The notes: a model not told the origin generated them from the sequence alone. A DNA stretch of 64,000 nt from Natrinema saccharevitans (GCF_001953745.1 NZ_LWLN01000002.1:357899-421898), one strand, 5' to 3'. Positions 41,886 to 51,640 are shown, counted from the stretch's first letter. Program-made: numbers and translations.

Positions 41886-43241
41886 TCAGAAGTGTGCCAG
41901 CAACTCGGTCACGTCGTCGACGACGCGGAGGTCGGTGAGCATCTCGAGGGTCGGTTCCGTCGCGTCGAAGTCCGGTGCGTGGTTGCCACACATTCGATAC
42001 TTCCCCCGGAGTTCGTCGATGGTGAGCGGATCGGCGTGCGTCCCCGGCGGACGTTCTTGCACGCGGTCGTGTTCCGCGCCCGACGATGTGGAAAGGGAGA
42101 TCCACGCGGCGTTCGAATCGTAGTCGACGGACGGGTCCGTCTCGAACGAAACCCGTTTCCGGACGCGTTGGACGTCGGGATCGTCGATCCGCTCGTCGTC
42201 GAACGCCGTCAACCCGATGTGGCCGTGAACGAGCGCGCGGGCGACGACGTACTCCATCGAGAATTTGGCTTCGAGCCCCGTCGACGGATCCGCGTGGTGG
42301 AGCGCGTCCGCTGCCCCTTGCGACGCCGTTACGCGTACCGTCTCGATCTCTCCCGGCTCGATATCGTGTTCCGCTGCGAGTTCGGCGGCACCGTAGATCG
42401 CGGCGTGCGTGTAATAACAGCACGGGTATTTCTTGACGTCGATTCCGTCTTCTAACAGCGCCCAATCGGCGCCGAGGTCCGGCAACTGGTCGGCGTCCGG
42501 CTCGGTGCTGCTGTAGAGATCGAGGAACCCGCTTTCGCCAGTGACGGCGGCGGAATCGGCCGTGACTCCCTCTGCGGCGAGCAGGGCCGCGGTCGTTCCC
42601 GATCGTGCGGCCTGTCCGACGTGAACCGGCTTCGTCATCGAACCGAAGTTGCGTTTGAGACCCGCGGGCATCGATGCGGCGATGTTCAACGCGTGAGCGA
42701 CTTCCGCCTCGGAGAGATCGAGCAATCGTGCGACGGCCGCGGCGGTGCCGAACGTTCCGATAGTCGACGTCGCGTGCCAACCGTCTTCGTAATGTTCGGG
42801 GCTAATTGGACGCGAAACGTACCGCTGTGTCTCGAATCCGGCCGCGTACGCGCTGATGAGTTCCTCACCGGTGACGCCGCGTCGTTCCCCGACGGCCAAC
42901 AGCGGCGCGACCATGGGGACGCTCGGGTGGCCGTCCATCGCGGCCAGCGCGACATCGTCGAAATCCAGACAGTGACCGGCCGTCGCGTTCACGAATACCG
43001 CGTCGTGAAGGGGAAGGGACTGGTCGGTGCCGAACACGGTCGTCTCACCGCTGTCGAAACGGTGCGCTGCGAGGACCCGATTCGCGGTGTCAGTAGCCGC
43101 TCCGGCAAGCGTGACGCCGATCGTATCGAGAAACGCCCGTTCGACGAGATCGACGGCATCGTCGGGAACGTCCTCGAACGAAAGGGACGTAACGAACGTT
43201 GCAACGTCCGAACACTGCTCACTACCGAGTTCCGTCGCCAT
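41886..43241 (-). CDS. MmgE/PrpD family protein
   Basis: The 451-residue protein starts at ATG 43241 (MATELGSEQ), 29 bases after a GCTATATGTG box; ATG 43268 is within that box and less likely. Features: LVERAFLDTIGVTLAGAATD, HCLDFDDVALAAMDGHPSVP, GWHATSTIGTFGTAAAVARL, and KKYPCCYYTHAAIYGAAELA. The family includes 2-methylcitrate dehydratase and cis-aconitate decarboxylase. In an acyl-CoA setting it may dehydrate a tricarboxylate or related hydroxy-acid. Confidence 0.9.
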   Translation of the reverse strand: MATELGSEQCSDVATFVTSLSFEDVPDDAVDLVERAFLDTIGVTLAGAATDTANRVLAAHRFDSGETTVFGTDQSLPLHDAVFVNATAGHCLDFDDVALAAMDGHPSVPMVAPLLAVGERRGVTGEELISAYAAGFETQRYVSRPISPEHYEDGWHATSTIGTFGTAAAVARLLDLSEAEVAHALNIAASMPAGLKRNFGSMTKPVHVGQAARSGTTAALLAAEGVTADSAAVTGESGFLDLYSSTEPDADQLPDLGADWALLEDGIDVKKYPCCYYTHAAIYGAAELAAEHDIEPGEIETVRVTASQGAADALHHADPSTGLEAKFSMEYVVARALVHGHIGLTAFDDERIDDPDVQRVRKRVSFETDPSVDYDSNAAWISLSTSSGAEHDRVQERPPGTHADPLTIDELRGKYRMCGNHAPDFDATEPTLEMLTDLRVVDDVTELLAHF

Positions 43242-43414
43242 GTTTTCGTACGTGTGTGATACCCACATATAGCTTCTCTTCTCAGGGGATCGCCCGTGCG
43301 ACTGATCGCGTCTCGCGCTCGGCGAGTCGACGCTACCGGACCGACCGAGCACGTCGACGGACAGGGAAACGGACGCGGTTTTCGCTGCCCGGCAAAACGG
43401 GCGTGACTCCCCGG

Positions 43415-43825
43415 CTATTCCCGACGGGGAACGAATACGGGAACCGCGGCATCCGCCCCTTCGATCGCTCTGAAACGGACTTCGACGGGAGTGCCGATCT
43501 CGATCTCGTCCGGCTCGCACGCGAGGTTCGTCATCACGCGTGGTCCTTCGTCGAGTTCGACGTACGCGACGATGAGCGGTAAGTCTTCGTCGGGCCATCC
43601 CCCCATCTTGCGCGCCGTCGAATAGGAGTACACCGTTCCCGTTCCGTTCGTTTCCCGCCAACTGACGGAATCGCTGAAACAGTCGGGGCAGAGTTCTCGA
43701 GGGTAGTGATAGACCAGCCCGCACTCGTCGCACTCGCGGACGAGTAACTCGCCGTCGGCGGCGGCCGACCAGTATCGCTCCGTCTCCGGCGTAATGTCGG
43801 GCGTCGGTCGCGGGTCCCAGCTCAT
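43415..43825 (-). CDS. DUF35 zinc-ribbon/OB-fold protein
   Basis: The 136-residue protein has a zinc ribbon CDECGLVYHYPRELCPDCF near residue 32 followed by an OB fold (GTGTVYSYSTARKMGGWPDE, LPLIVAYVELDEGPRVMTNL). DUF35 proteins bind and position thiolases and HMG-CoA synthase-like partners. Its ATG overlaps the stop of the preceding thiolase-like gene by four bases, so the two form a complex most likely. Confidence 0.9.
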   Translation of the reverse strand: MSWDPRPTPDITPETERYWSAAADGELLVRECDECGLVYHYPRELCPDCFSDSVSWRETNGTGTVYSYSTARKMGGWPDEDLPLIVAYVELDEGPRVMTNLACEPDEIEIGTPVEVRFRAIEGADAAVPVFVPRRE

Positions 43826-44997
43826 CGGTCCTCACCTCCGAGAACGACGGTCGCGGCCCCGTGACGGGTCCCGATGCTGCCGCCGGTACCGTGTGCGAGC
43901 GCGAGGTCGGCGTCGACCTGCACTTCCTCGTTCGTTTCCCCGCGGAGTTGGCGCACCGCCTCGATGACTTTGGTCATCCCACCGCGGTTCGCGGGATGGT
44001 TCGAACACAGCCCGCCGCCGTCCGTATTGAACGGGAGATTTCCGTTCGGGGCCTTGAGTGCCCCGTTTTCGACGAACTTGCCTCCGTCGCCTTTTTCGCA
44101 GAACCCCAGATCTTCGATCGCCTCGAGGACGGTGATCGTAAACGAATCGTAGATCGACGCGTAGTCGATATCCGACGGTTCGAGGCCCGCTTCGTCGAAC
44201 GCTCGGCGTCCGGATTGCTCCGCGGCCGTCCGGGTGAGATCGATTCGACCCGCCCGGTGATGGCCGATTGACTCGCCGTGGCCGAGGACTTCGACGCACT
44301 CGCGCTCGAGACGGGACCGAGCCTCCTCCGAGACGACGAGTATCGCACCGCCGCCGTCGGAGATAACGCAACAGTCGAGCAGGTGTAACGGATCGGCGAC
44401 GACGCGCGACTCGACGACGTCTTCGACGGTCACCGGCTCCTGAAACATCGCGTGTTCGTTGTACTGGGCGTGATGTGACGCCGCGGCGCGAATTTCGGCC
44501 AGTTGCTCCGGCGTCGTCCCGTATTCGTGCATGTGTCGCTTGGCGGCCATGCCGTACATGGTGATGTTCGTCGCGCCGTAGATTCGCTCGAAGCTGTCCT
44601 GTACCGACCGAACGTCGCGGGCGCCCGAACCCGTCGCCTGTCCTCGGGATCGCGGTCGACCGGCCAGGGTGATCAACGCGACGTCGCACTTTCCGTCTCG
44701 AATCGCGCTTACCGCGTGGCCGACGTGACTGATATACGAAGAGCCGCCGAAGTCAGTCGTATCGGCGTACGAGACGTCGAGACCGAGGTAGTCAGCCACG
44801 ATCAACGGACTTAGCCCGCTCTCGTACTCCGGAACGCCGGCGGTAAAGTACGCATCGACGTCGTCCTTCTCGAGTCCGGCGTCGCCGATCGCACCGCGTG
44901 CGACCTCCGCGTGTAACTGCATCGTTGACTTGTCCGGCGCTTCTCGCGTCGGGTGTTCGTACACCCCTGCGATATAGGCTGACGACTGACCTGACAT
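43822..44997 (-). CDS. Thiolase-like protein lacking the nucleophilic cysteine
   Basis: The 391-residue protein has the thiolase fold with SVQDSFERIYGATNITMYGM, HLLDCCVISDGGGAILVVSE and the histidine region DGGGLCSNHPANRGGMTKVI. In the N-terminal nucleophile loop, where active thiolases have the acylated cysteine, this one reads TTDFGGSSYISHVGHAVSAI with no cysteine. Together with the coupled DUF35 protein it may act as a non-cleaving condensing or scaffold partner. A catalytic role using other residues is possible. Confidence 0.82.
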   Translation of the reverse strand: MSGQSSAYIAGVYEHPTREAPDKSTMQLHAEVARGAIGDAGLEKDDVDAYFTAGVPEYESGLSPLIVADYLGLDVSYADTTDFGGSSYISHVGHAVSAIRDGKCDVALITLAGRPRSRGQATGSGARDVRSVQDSFERIYGATNITMYGMAAKRHMHEYGTTPEQLAEIRAAASHHAQYNEHAMFQEPVTVEDVVESRVVADPLHLLDCCVISDGGGAILVVSEEARSRLERECVEVLGHGESIGHHRAGRIDLTRTAAEQSGRRAFDEAGLEPSDIDYASIYDSFTITVLEAIEDLGFCEKGDGGKFVENGALKAPNGNLPFNTDGGGLCSNHPANRGGMTKVIEAVRQLRGETNEEVQVDADLALAHGTGGSIGTRHGAATVVLGGEDR

Positions 44998-45421
44998 CAG
45001 TTATCCATTTTCATACTCCTACTAAGTGTTACCGTCTCCCCGTTCCGGGACGGAATCACGCCGTTCGAAGCAGCGGAATCCCCGTCAGTTTCGAACGACA
45101 CGCCCGTTTCCCGGCTATCTGCAGTACGACCGAGTACTGCATCGACTCTCCGCCACGATCACGGCGGTCCGTCCTCGTGAGTAACTGGATACTCGTCCGC
45201 TATACCGGCCGAAATCGGGAGCTGTACCTCGGTTCGATGAACTCCTCGGCGAACGTGATAGACGGATCACTGTTCGAAATGATCGAACTATCAGTTCGGA
45301 ATCTGATCGACGGACGCGCTCAGAGATTACACACATATAGTAGTAAAGAAACGGTGAAGACGTCCGGTGTCCCCTCTCTACGACCGAAACGAGACGCGAG
45401 CGTGCCCCGATAACCGATCTG
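44998..45421. other. Intergenic region between convergent-facing regulator and thiolase operons
   Basis: No supportable gene. ACACATATAGTAGTAAAG at about 45330-45347 is AT-rich but has no gene at a promoter-like distance; it lacks the rest of the palindromic element and is not counted as a copy. Confidence 0.35.
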
Positions 45422-46189
45422 CTACGAGTACTGAATGTTGAGTTCGAGTTCGTTCGCGGTGCCGAGGAGGAGGTTCGGGAGCGTCTCGTCGAACAACGTC
45501 CCCCGAAACCGATGCGTCGGACCGGAGACGCTCAATGCGCCGAGTGGTTCGCCGGTCTCGTACTGCACGGGAACGCCGATGGCCCGCAACCCGCTCGTGT
45601 TCTCCTGATCGTTGATACTGTATCCTCGGTCGCGGATCTCCTCTAGTTCCGTCCAGAGGGCGTCTTCGTCCGTCGTCGTGTGTTCGGTCAACGCCGGTAA
45701 TCCTCGTTGGTCGATGATTTCGTCGATGCGGTCGTCCGATAGACTGGCGAGAATCGCTTTCCCCGCCGCAGTCGCGTGAATCGGAATCCGCTTTCCGATC
45801 TCGGAATCGGTGCGTACGGCCCGTTCGCCGGTCTCTCTGAAGATGTAGACGCCCTGGCCGTACTCCTCGACGATAAACTGGGAGCGCTCTTCGGTCTCGG
45901 CGGCGAGATCCGCGACTTTTTCCTCGGCGAGCTGGTACGCGTCCGATCGCGTTCGCGTCCGTTCGCCGATCTCGAGAAACCGCAGTCCGGTTCGATACAC
46001 GTCGTCCTCTCTCGTGACGTATTCGAGGTCCCGAAGGGTCGACAGGTGCCGATGGACGGTACTCTTCGCGAGGTCGAGTTCTCGAGCGAGTTCGGAGAGC
46101 CCCATCCCGTCTTCCTCCATGAGTAACTCGATGATTCGAAACGCGGTTACGGTCGTTTTCACCCGCCCGCGATCGTTGTTCTCGGGCAT
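45422..46189 (-). CDS. IclR-family transcriptional regulator
   Basis: The 255-residue protein starts at ATG 46189 (MPENNDRGRVKTTVTAFRII). It has a winged helix (ELARELDLAKSTVHRHLSTL) and an effector domain (GQGVYIFRETGERAVRTDSE, IHATAAGKAILASLSDDRI, GVPVQYETGEPLGALSVSGP). An ATTTAATG box (46214-46221) lies 29 bases before this ATG; longer versions from 46216 or 46276 would begin at or ahead of that box. It faces away from the acyl-CoA dehydrogenase/MaoC operon, which it may control. Confidence 0.9.
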   Translation of the reverse strand: MPENNDRGRVKTTVTAFRIIELLMEEDGMGLSELARELDLAKSTVHRHLSTLRDLEYVTREDDVYRTGLRFLEIGERTRTRSDAYQLAEEKVADLAAETEERSQFIVEEYGQGVYIFRETGERAVRTDSEIGKRIPIHATAAGKAILASLSDDRIDEIIDQRGLPALTEHTTTDEDALWTELEEIRDRGYSINDQENTSGLRAIGVPVQYETGEPLGALSVSGPTHRFRGTLFDETLPNLLLGTANELELNIQYS

Positions 46190-46450
46190 GTCTGCGGATA
46201 TGCTCCCACCACCCATTAAATGTTCTGAATAGTCGAACGTCTTCTCGATCCGATCGATACCGATATCGTCAATCATCGCACTCCTCGCGCCACGATTCCC
46301 GTGAATTCGCGTTCAGGTGCTTCCCACTTCGTTCTGAATGTTCGAACACAGTCTCCCGGCACTCCCGGCGGCGATCGATCGACCACTGCCTGTCGCTTCA
46401 CCGTTTGATAGTTCCCCATGATTTATGTGCTGGCTCACTCGAGATCCGGT

Positions 46451-47656
46451 ATGGTTCACGCGTGGAGAGATAGCGTACCGCTATCCGACGAGCAAACGTT
46501 GGTTCGGGATAGTATCCGGGAGATCTGCCAGGAATTTGATACGGAATACTGGCGGAAACGGGACGAAAACGAGGAATACCCCCACGAATTCGTCGACACG
46601 CTCAGCGACCATGGCTGGTTGGGGATTCTGATTCCGGAGGAGTACGGCGGTGCCGGCATGACGACGTCGGAAGTCGCCGTCATGATGGAGGAGATCGCTG
46701 CGAACGGCGGCGGATTCAGTGCCGCTCAGGCAGTTCACGGCGGTATCTACAACAGCACGCCGCTGGTCGAGTACGCCGACGAAGATCTCAAGTCGGACCT
46801 GTTGCCCAAAGTAGCCGACGGGGAGGTCGCCGTTCAGTCGTTCGGTCTCACGGAGCCGAACGCCGGCTCCGATTCGACGTCGATCGAAACGAGCGCCGAC
46901 CGGGACGGTGACGAGTACGTTATCAACGGACAGAAGATTTGGATCTCGCGGGTCGATGCGACGGATTACCTCGTCCTGATGGCTCGAACGACGCCGCGAG
47001 AGGAGGTGGACAAACGAACGGAGGGCATCTCCATGTTCCTCGTCGACATCGAGGACGCGTACGACCAGGGCGCCCTCGAGATCCAGCAGATCCCGAAGAC
47101 GGCCAGCGGCTTCGTCCACTCCTACGAAATGTGGTTCTCCGACCTCAGACTGCCGGCGAGCCGGCTCATCGGCGACGAAGGGAGCGGATTCTATCAGGTC
47201 CTGGACGGACTCAACGAGGAACGACTCGCGATCGCAGCCGAATGCGTCGGGCTCGCGGAGGTCGCGCTCGAGCGCGGGATCGAGTACGCGAACGAGCGGG
47301 AAGTCTTCGGCGGCCCGATCGGGGCGAACCAGAGCATTCAGCACCCGCTCGCGGAGGCCTATACCGAGACGCTGGCGGCGAAACAACTCCTGTACGGTGC
47401 CGCGGAAACGATCGAGAGCGCGAGCCAGAAGGAAACCGGTGCGATGGCAAACGCCGCGAAGTACCGGGCGGCGGAGGCGGCGTTCGCCGCAGCGGACGCC
47501 GCGGTCCAGACCCACGGCGGGTTCGGCGTCGCTCGCGAATACGACGTCGAACGGTACTTCCGCGAGGCTCGACTGACGCGGATCGTCCCGATTACGCAAC
47601 AGCTCGTCCTCAACTACATCAGCGAGAACGTCTTGGGACTGCCCCGCTCGTACTGA
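46451..47656 (+). CDS. Acyl-CoA dehydrogenase
   Basis: The 401-residue protein starts at ATG 46451 (MVHAWRDSVPLSDEQ), 27 bases after a GATTTATGTG box at about 46420. It has ILIPEEYGGAGMTTSEVAVM, QSFGLTEPNAGSDSTSIETS, INGQKIWISRVDATDYLVLM and THGGFGVAREYDVERYFREA. The C-terminal YEGT glutamate is absent (RIVPITQQLVLNYI); LNEERLAIAAECVG carries a glutamate at the position used by isovaleryl-type enzymes. MaoC follows after 28 bases. Confidence 0.9.
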   Translation: MVHAWRDSVPLSDEQTLVRDSIREICQEFDTEYWRKRDENEEYPHEFVDTLSDHGWLGILIPEEYGGAGMTTSEVAVMMEEIAANGGGFSAAQAVHGGIYNSTPLVEYADEDLKSDLLPKVADGEVAVQSFGLTEPNAGSDSTSIETSADRDGDEYVINGQKIWISRVDATDYLVLMARTTPREEVDKRTEGISMFLVDIEDAYDQGALEIQQIPKTASGFVHSYEMWFSDLRLPASRLIGDEGSGFYQVLDGLNEERLAIAAECVGLAEVALERGIEYANEREVFGGPIGANQSIQHPLAEAYTETLAAKQLLYGAAETIESASQKETGAMANAAKYRAAEAAFAAADAAVQTHGGFGVAREYDVERYFREARLTRIVPITQQLVLNYISENVLGLPRSY

Positions 47657-47684
47657 GCGACACCGAACTCCACAATCCACACGA

Positions 47685-48272
47685 ATGACCAACGACACCG
47701 ACGACACCACCGAATCGGACGCAACGACTGACAACCGACTCGTCGAAGGCTGGCACGGCCGCTACTACGAGGACTTCGAAGTCGGCGACATCTACAAACA
47801 CCCGTTCGGTCGCACCGTCACCGAGACGGACAACGTCTGGATGACCAACGTGACGATGAATCTCAACCCGATGCACTTCAACGAGGCCTACGCCGCGGAG
47901 ACGGAGTTCGGCGAGCGCCTCGTCAACGGACTCGTCGTCATTGCGACGGCCGTCGGGATGAGCGTCGTCGACGTCTCGGTCAACGCCACTGCGAACCTCG
48001 GTTACGACGACATCCGCCACCACAACCCCGTCTTCCACGGCGACACCATCTTCGCCGAGAGCGAGGTCCGCTCGAAGCGCGAACTCGAGTCCCGCGACCA
48101 CGTCGGCACCGTCGAGACGGAACTGCGGGCGTACAACCAGCACGACGACCTCGTCCTGAGCTTAGAGCGCACGCCGATGGTGCTGAAACGCGAGTACGCC
48201 GAGCCCTCCGCGGCCGAGCCGCCGGGCTGGCCCGAGGGGATCGGTACACAACCGGACGAGATCGGCGACTGA
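47685..48272 (+). CDS. MaoC-like hydratase/dehydratase
   Basis: The 195-residue hot-dog-fold protein has YYEDFEVGDIYKHPFGRTVT near residue 28 and the hydratase-type MNLNPMHFNEAYA near residue 58, then FGERLVNGLVVIATAVGMSV and DTIFAESEVRSKRELESRDH. Relatives hydrate enoyl-CoA or mesaconyl-CoA/methylmalyl-CoA type substrates. It probably uses the product of the adjacent dehydrogenase. The tail after residue 170 is proline-rich and unstructured. Confidence 0.9.
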   Translation: MTNDTDDTTESDATTDNRLVEGWHGRYYEDFEVGDIYKHPFGRTVTETDNVWMTNVTMNLNPMHFNEAYAAETEFGERLVNGLVVIATAVGMSVVDVSVNATANLGYDDIRHHNPVFHGDTIFAESEVRSKRELESRDHVGTVETELRAYNQHDDLVLSLERTPMVLKREYAEPSAAEPPGWPEGIGTQPDEIGD

Positions 48273-48408
48273 GTCGCCAACCGGCTATCGACCACTGCGT
48301 CTCGGCGAACGACGAGATCAGTTCGTTTGCCGATACGCGGATACCATCGGTCAGCCACCGTCATCGAGCGATAGAAAGAACTAACCGTGACACAGCATAC
48401 CTCAACGC

Positions 48409-49548
48409 ATGGCCTCGCTTAGCGACGAGCAGCAGATGCTGCTCGAGACGGCGTCTGATCTCGCGGAAAACGAGTTCGCCGAGAAAGCGTACGAGTGGCA
48501 AGGCGAAACCCCCTGGGAGAACCTCGAAACGCTGGCGGAACACGGGTTCCTCGGGATCAACTTCGACGAAGAGTACGGCGGCGCGGGGATGTCCGAGTTC
48601 GAAGCGATGCTCCTCAACGAAGCGGTCGGTCGGGTCTGCCCGGACACGGCGTCGTTCCTGAACTCGCTGCATATGGTCGCTCCGCGCGCGATCGATATGT
48701 TCGGAACGCCCGAAGCGAAGGCGGCGTATCTCCCGCCGCTGACCGAGGGGAATGACTTCATCGCGATCTGTATCTCCGAACCGGAGGCCGGCTCCGACGT
48801 TCACTCGATGAACACGACGATCGAGGAACGCGACGGCGACCTCGTTCTCAACGGCGAGAAGACGTGGGTCTCACGCTTCGACGAGGCGTCGGCGGGCGTG
48901 ACGTGGGTGAAGTTCCCCGACGGACTCGGCACCGTCATCGTCGACTTCGACGACCCCGGCGTCGAAGTGAGCAACCACTACACGAACATGGCCGGCCACG
49001 AACAGACCCACTACTACATGGAAGACGTCGTGATTCCGCCCGAAAACGTCCTCACCCGCGGCGAAGACGCCTTCAAAGAACAGCTGAAGGCCCTCAACTG
49101 GGAGCGACTCGCCGTCGCGTCGATCTCGAACACGTGGGCGCTGGCCGCGCTCGAACACGCGCTCGAGTACGCTCAGGATCGCGAACAGTTCGGGCAGCCG
49201 ATTGCCGAGTTCCAGGGCCTCGAGTGGAAGTTGTCCGAGATGGTGACACACCTCGAGGCGTCTCGCGCGCTCACGTACCGGGCAGCCGAGGACGCAGTGG
49301 CACGGGGCCGCGTGCCCGATCCCCTACAGACCGGCGCGGCCAACCTCTTTTCGGGACAGACCGCCGAGACAGTCATCAGCGAAGCGCTCCAGATCTGCGG
49401 GGCGAACGGCTACCAGCAGGGGCACCCGCTCGAGTACCTGTACCGACTCCAGCGCGGCTGGCGGTTCGCCGGCGGGACCGACGAGGTACAGAAGAATACG
49501 ATCGCCCGGTGGCTCAAACGCGGCGGTGCGCCGTCGCTGCTGAACTGA
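48409..49548 (+). CDS. Acyl-CoA dehydrogenase, paralogue of the 39759 gene
   Basis: The 379-residue protein matches the 39759 gene over its whole length: FDEEYGGAGMSEFEAMLLNE, ICISEPEAGSDVHSMNTTIE, LNWERLAVASISNTWALAAL and CGANGYQQGHPLEYLYRLQR. It too lacks the C-terminal catalytic glutamate (FAGGTDEVQ) and keeps the NWER glutamate. Two such paralogues nine kilobases apart suggest a duplication with different chain-length or branch specificity. It is 136 bases downstream of MaoC. Confidence 0.9.
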   Translation: MASLSDEQQMLLETASDLAENEFAEKAYEWQGETPWENLETLAEHGFLGINFDEEYGGAGMSEFEAMLLNEAVGRVCPDTASFLNSLHMVAPRAIDMFGTPEAKAAYLPPLTEGNDFIAICISEPEAGSDVHSMNTTIEERDGDLVLNGEKTWVSRFDEASAGVTWVKFPDGLGTVIVDFDDPGVEVSNHYTNMAGHEQTHYYMEDVVIPPENVLTRGEDAFKEQLKALNWERLAVASISNTWALAALEHALEYAQDREQFGQPIAEFQGLEWKLSEMVTHLEASRALTYRAAEDAVARGRVPDPLQTGAANLFSGQTAETVISEALQICGANGYQQGHPLEYLYRLQRGWRFAGGTDEVQKNTIARWLKRGGAPSLLN

Positions 49549-49569
49549 CGGCGACTCGGCCGCGGACGA

Positions 49570-49649
49570 GGGTAGCCACCGAAAGTCAACGCACAGCCGA
49601 TCGTATAACGGCTATGCGACCGGTGTGCAAATCGTTTCAGTGGCTACTA
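49570..49649. mobile_element. 80-bp palindromic miniature element, copy G
   Basis: The left end reads GGGTAGCCACCGAAAGTC (first two bases of the tip changed); the right end is TTTCAGTGGCTACTA followed by TA. Internal GCACAGCCGATCG and CGACCGGTGTGCAA match. It lies 22 bases after the stop of the acyl-CoA dehydrogenase. Confidence 0.85.
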
Positions 49650-49652
49650 TAG

Positions 49653-50151
49653 AACGGTATTCATGCGTCGTTCTGTAGCGGCGTATCGAGTGTCGATACG
49701 TTCCGCATTTCGGAATTCGCCTTTTCATCGACTCAGCTGGCGTTAAATCCGGCATTTATCGAATCTACGATCGATGACGAGGAGAGTATCGAGGAGTATT
49801 TACATCTATATGGTTGTAAAAACTGGGTCGTCTCGCACGCGCTGGGTCTTTGCCCCAGTGTCCAGTTCGGACGAACGGAACGAAGATATTCATGCGTGAA
49901 TCCACCGCCGTGCGCTAGCAGCCGAACGTAGTGAGAGTATCGGCGAGATAAGGCGGTTTCTATATACGGAACAAAGTATCATACTACGCCCTCCAGTACG
50001 GGAAGTGGAGACGAGTTACTGTCGGTAGGCAGTGTAGTTGTATCCGGCGACCCTCATGTAGGGACGGAGACGGCACGCTCACCGAGAACTCCCGCGATCA
50101 CGGCAGAAAACGGGAAACCAACCGACGGTCCTCGATCGCGATCGCAAGCGG
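49653..50151. other. Intergenic region
   Basis: About 500 bases with no gene. TATGGTTGTAAA at 49809-49820 is shared with 29955-29966. CTGGGTCTTTGCCCAGT-like sequence at about 49840-49860 is a weak hairpin that could end transcription, not strong enough to call. Confidence 0.3.
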
Positions 50152-51348
50152 TCAGTAGAACGTCTCGTCGTTCTTCGCCTTCTCGACGAGCAGGTCACAC
50201 GGCAGCGTCTCGGCGAGTTTGTTCGTGTCCCCGTGGCGGCTGGCGACTTCGGTTAGCTTCTCGAGGACGACGTCGGTGCCAACTTCGTCTGCCTTCTCGA
50301 GCGGGCCGATCGGCCAATTCCCGCCGAGGCGGGCACCGGTGTCGACGTCCTCGACGCTGGCGACGTCGTTTTCGACCATTTTGGCGGCTTCGTTGATGAT
50401 CGGTGCCCAGACGAGCAGCGTGTCGAAGCCCTGGCCCGCATCGACGGCGATCTGCGGCTCGTCGCGTTCGTCGTAGTCGTAGTAGCCGGCGTCGGCCTTT
50501 CGACCGTATCGCCCCTTGTCGTAGAGCTGATGGAGGATCGGGCAGACCTCCGTGTCGTAGGACATCGGCCGATCGTCCTCGAGGTGGTCCTGTTCGCCCT
50601 CGACCCGGAGCTGGATGCCGCCCGTATAGTCGGCGAGTTCGAACGGCCCCATGGGGAATCCCTCCGCGTACTTCATCGCGGAGTCGATCTCCTCGATCGA
50701 GTGTTCGCCTCGATAGACCATCCAGGCCGGCCCCTCGCCGTACGGGCGCATCAGCCGGTTGACGATGAACGAGGGGATATCGATCTTGCACCGAATCGGC
50801 GTCTTATCGAACGAGTCGACGAGCGCCTCGGCGGTGTCGGCCACGCCGTCGGGCGTGTGTTCGGTCATGATCACTTCGACCAGTTCCATCAGCATCGGCG
50901 GGTTGAACCAGTGGGTCCCGACGACCTGCTCGGGGCGGTCCGTCGTCTCGGCGAGCCTGGTAATGTTGAGCCCGGACGTGTTCGTCGCGAGGATTGCGTC
51001 CTCGGGAGCCGTCTCGTCGAGGTTCTCGAAGACGTCCTCCTTGACCGATTGCTGCTCGACCGCCGCCTCGGTGACGAACTCCGCGTCGCCGACCGCCTCC
51101 TCGAGGTCGGTCGTAAAGGAGAGGCGCTCGAGCGCGTCGTCGATCTCCGACTCGGCCGCGGCCCCGTTCTCGACGGACTTCTCGTACGACCACTCGATCT
51201 GTTCTCTCGCTTCCTCGAGTTGTGATTCGTCGATATCGTTGATGTACGCCTCGTAGCCGGCCAGCGCGGCCACGGCACCGATGCCGCGACCCATCTGTCC
51301 GCTACCGATCACTGCGACGGTCTCGATATCGTTGATACCTACCACCAT
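50152..51348 (-). CDS. 3-hydroxyacyl-CoA dehydrogenase
   Basis: The 398-residue protein has the NAD site VAVIGSGQMGRGIGAVAALA at the start, the catalytic histidine-glutamate region VVGTHWFNPPMLMELVEVIM near residue 142 and SFIVNRLMRPYGEGPAWMVY near 190, with a second C-terminal domain repeat (GFDTLLVWAPIINEAAKMVE). It oxidises 3-hydroxyacyl-CoA in beta-oxidation. The start 51348 could also be 51342 or later; VGINDIETVAVIG makes the first acceptable. Confidence 0.92.
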   Translation of the reverse strand: MVVGINDIETVAVIGSGQMGRGIGAVAALAGYEAYINDIDESQLEEAREQIEWSYEKSVENGAAAESEIDDALERLSFTTDLEEAVGDAEFVTEAAVEQQSVKEDVFENLDETAPEDAILATNTSGLNITRLAETTDRPEQVVGTHWFNPPMLMELVEVIMTEHTPDGVADTAEALVDSFDKTPIRCKIDIPSFIVNRLMRPYGEGPAWMVYRGEHSIEEIDSAMKYAEGFPMGPFELADYTGGIQLRVEGEQDHLEDDRPMSYDTEVCPILHQLYDKGRYGRKADAGYYDYDERDEPQIAVDAGQGFDTLLVWAPIINEAAKMVENDVASVEDVDTGARLGGNWPIGPLEKADEVGTDVVLEKLTEVASRHGDTNKLAETLPCDLLVEKAKNDETFY

Positions 51349-51640
51349 ACCCGTGAAATCTCAAACGACGCTCAAAAATGTACCGTTCGAACCGGAATCC
51401 GGCGGGACGTATCGTGGTCCAATGTCGGGTCGAGAGCGGGACCGCCGTATCCGACAAGAATATGTGTGTCGACGAGTGAAATCGCATCAGTATGTTCGAT
51501 TGTAGCAAGCGGACTCGCTACCCCGTTCGAGCGGGACCTTCGTTCCTTCGTGCGAAACCGTCGACGGTCGCTCAGACCGTGGGTACCCGCACGGACGCTA
51601 CGCCGTCCGGCCAAAAGCGACCACCGAAACGGGGGCACCG

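Noticed and set aside
41749..42780. Open frame overlapping the MmgE/PrpD gene
   Set aside because: Arginine-rich shadow without motifs; the PrpD frame is complete and conserved.
45325..45350. ATATAGTAGTAAAG string like an element tip
   Set aside because: The inner blocks and second tip are absent; chance AT-rich match.
29955..49820. Shared TATGGTTGTAAA at 29955-29966 and 49809-49820
   Set aside because: Twelve exact bases in two AT-rich spacers with weaker flanking similarity; too little to call a repeat family.
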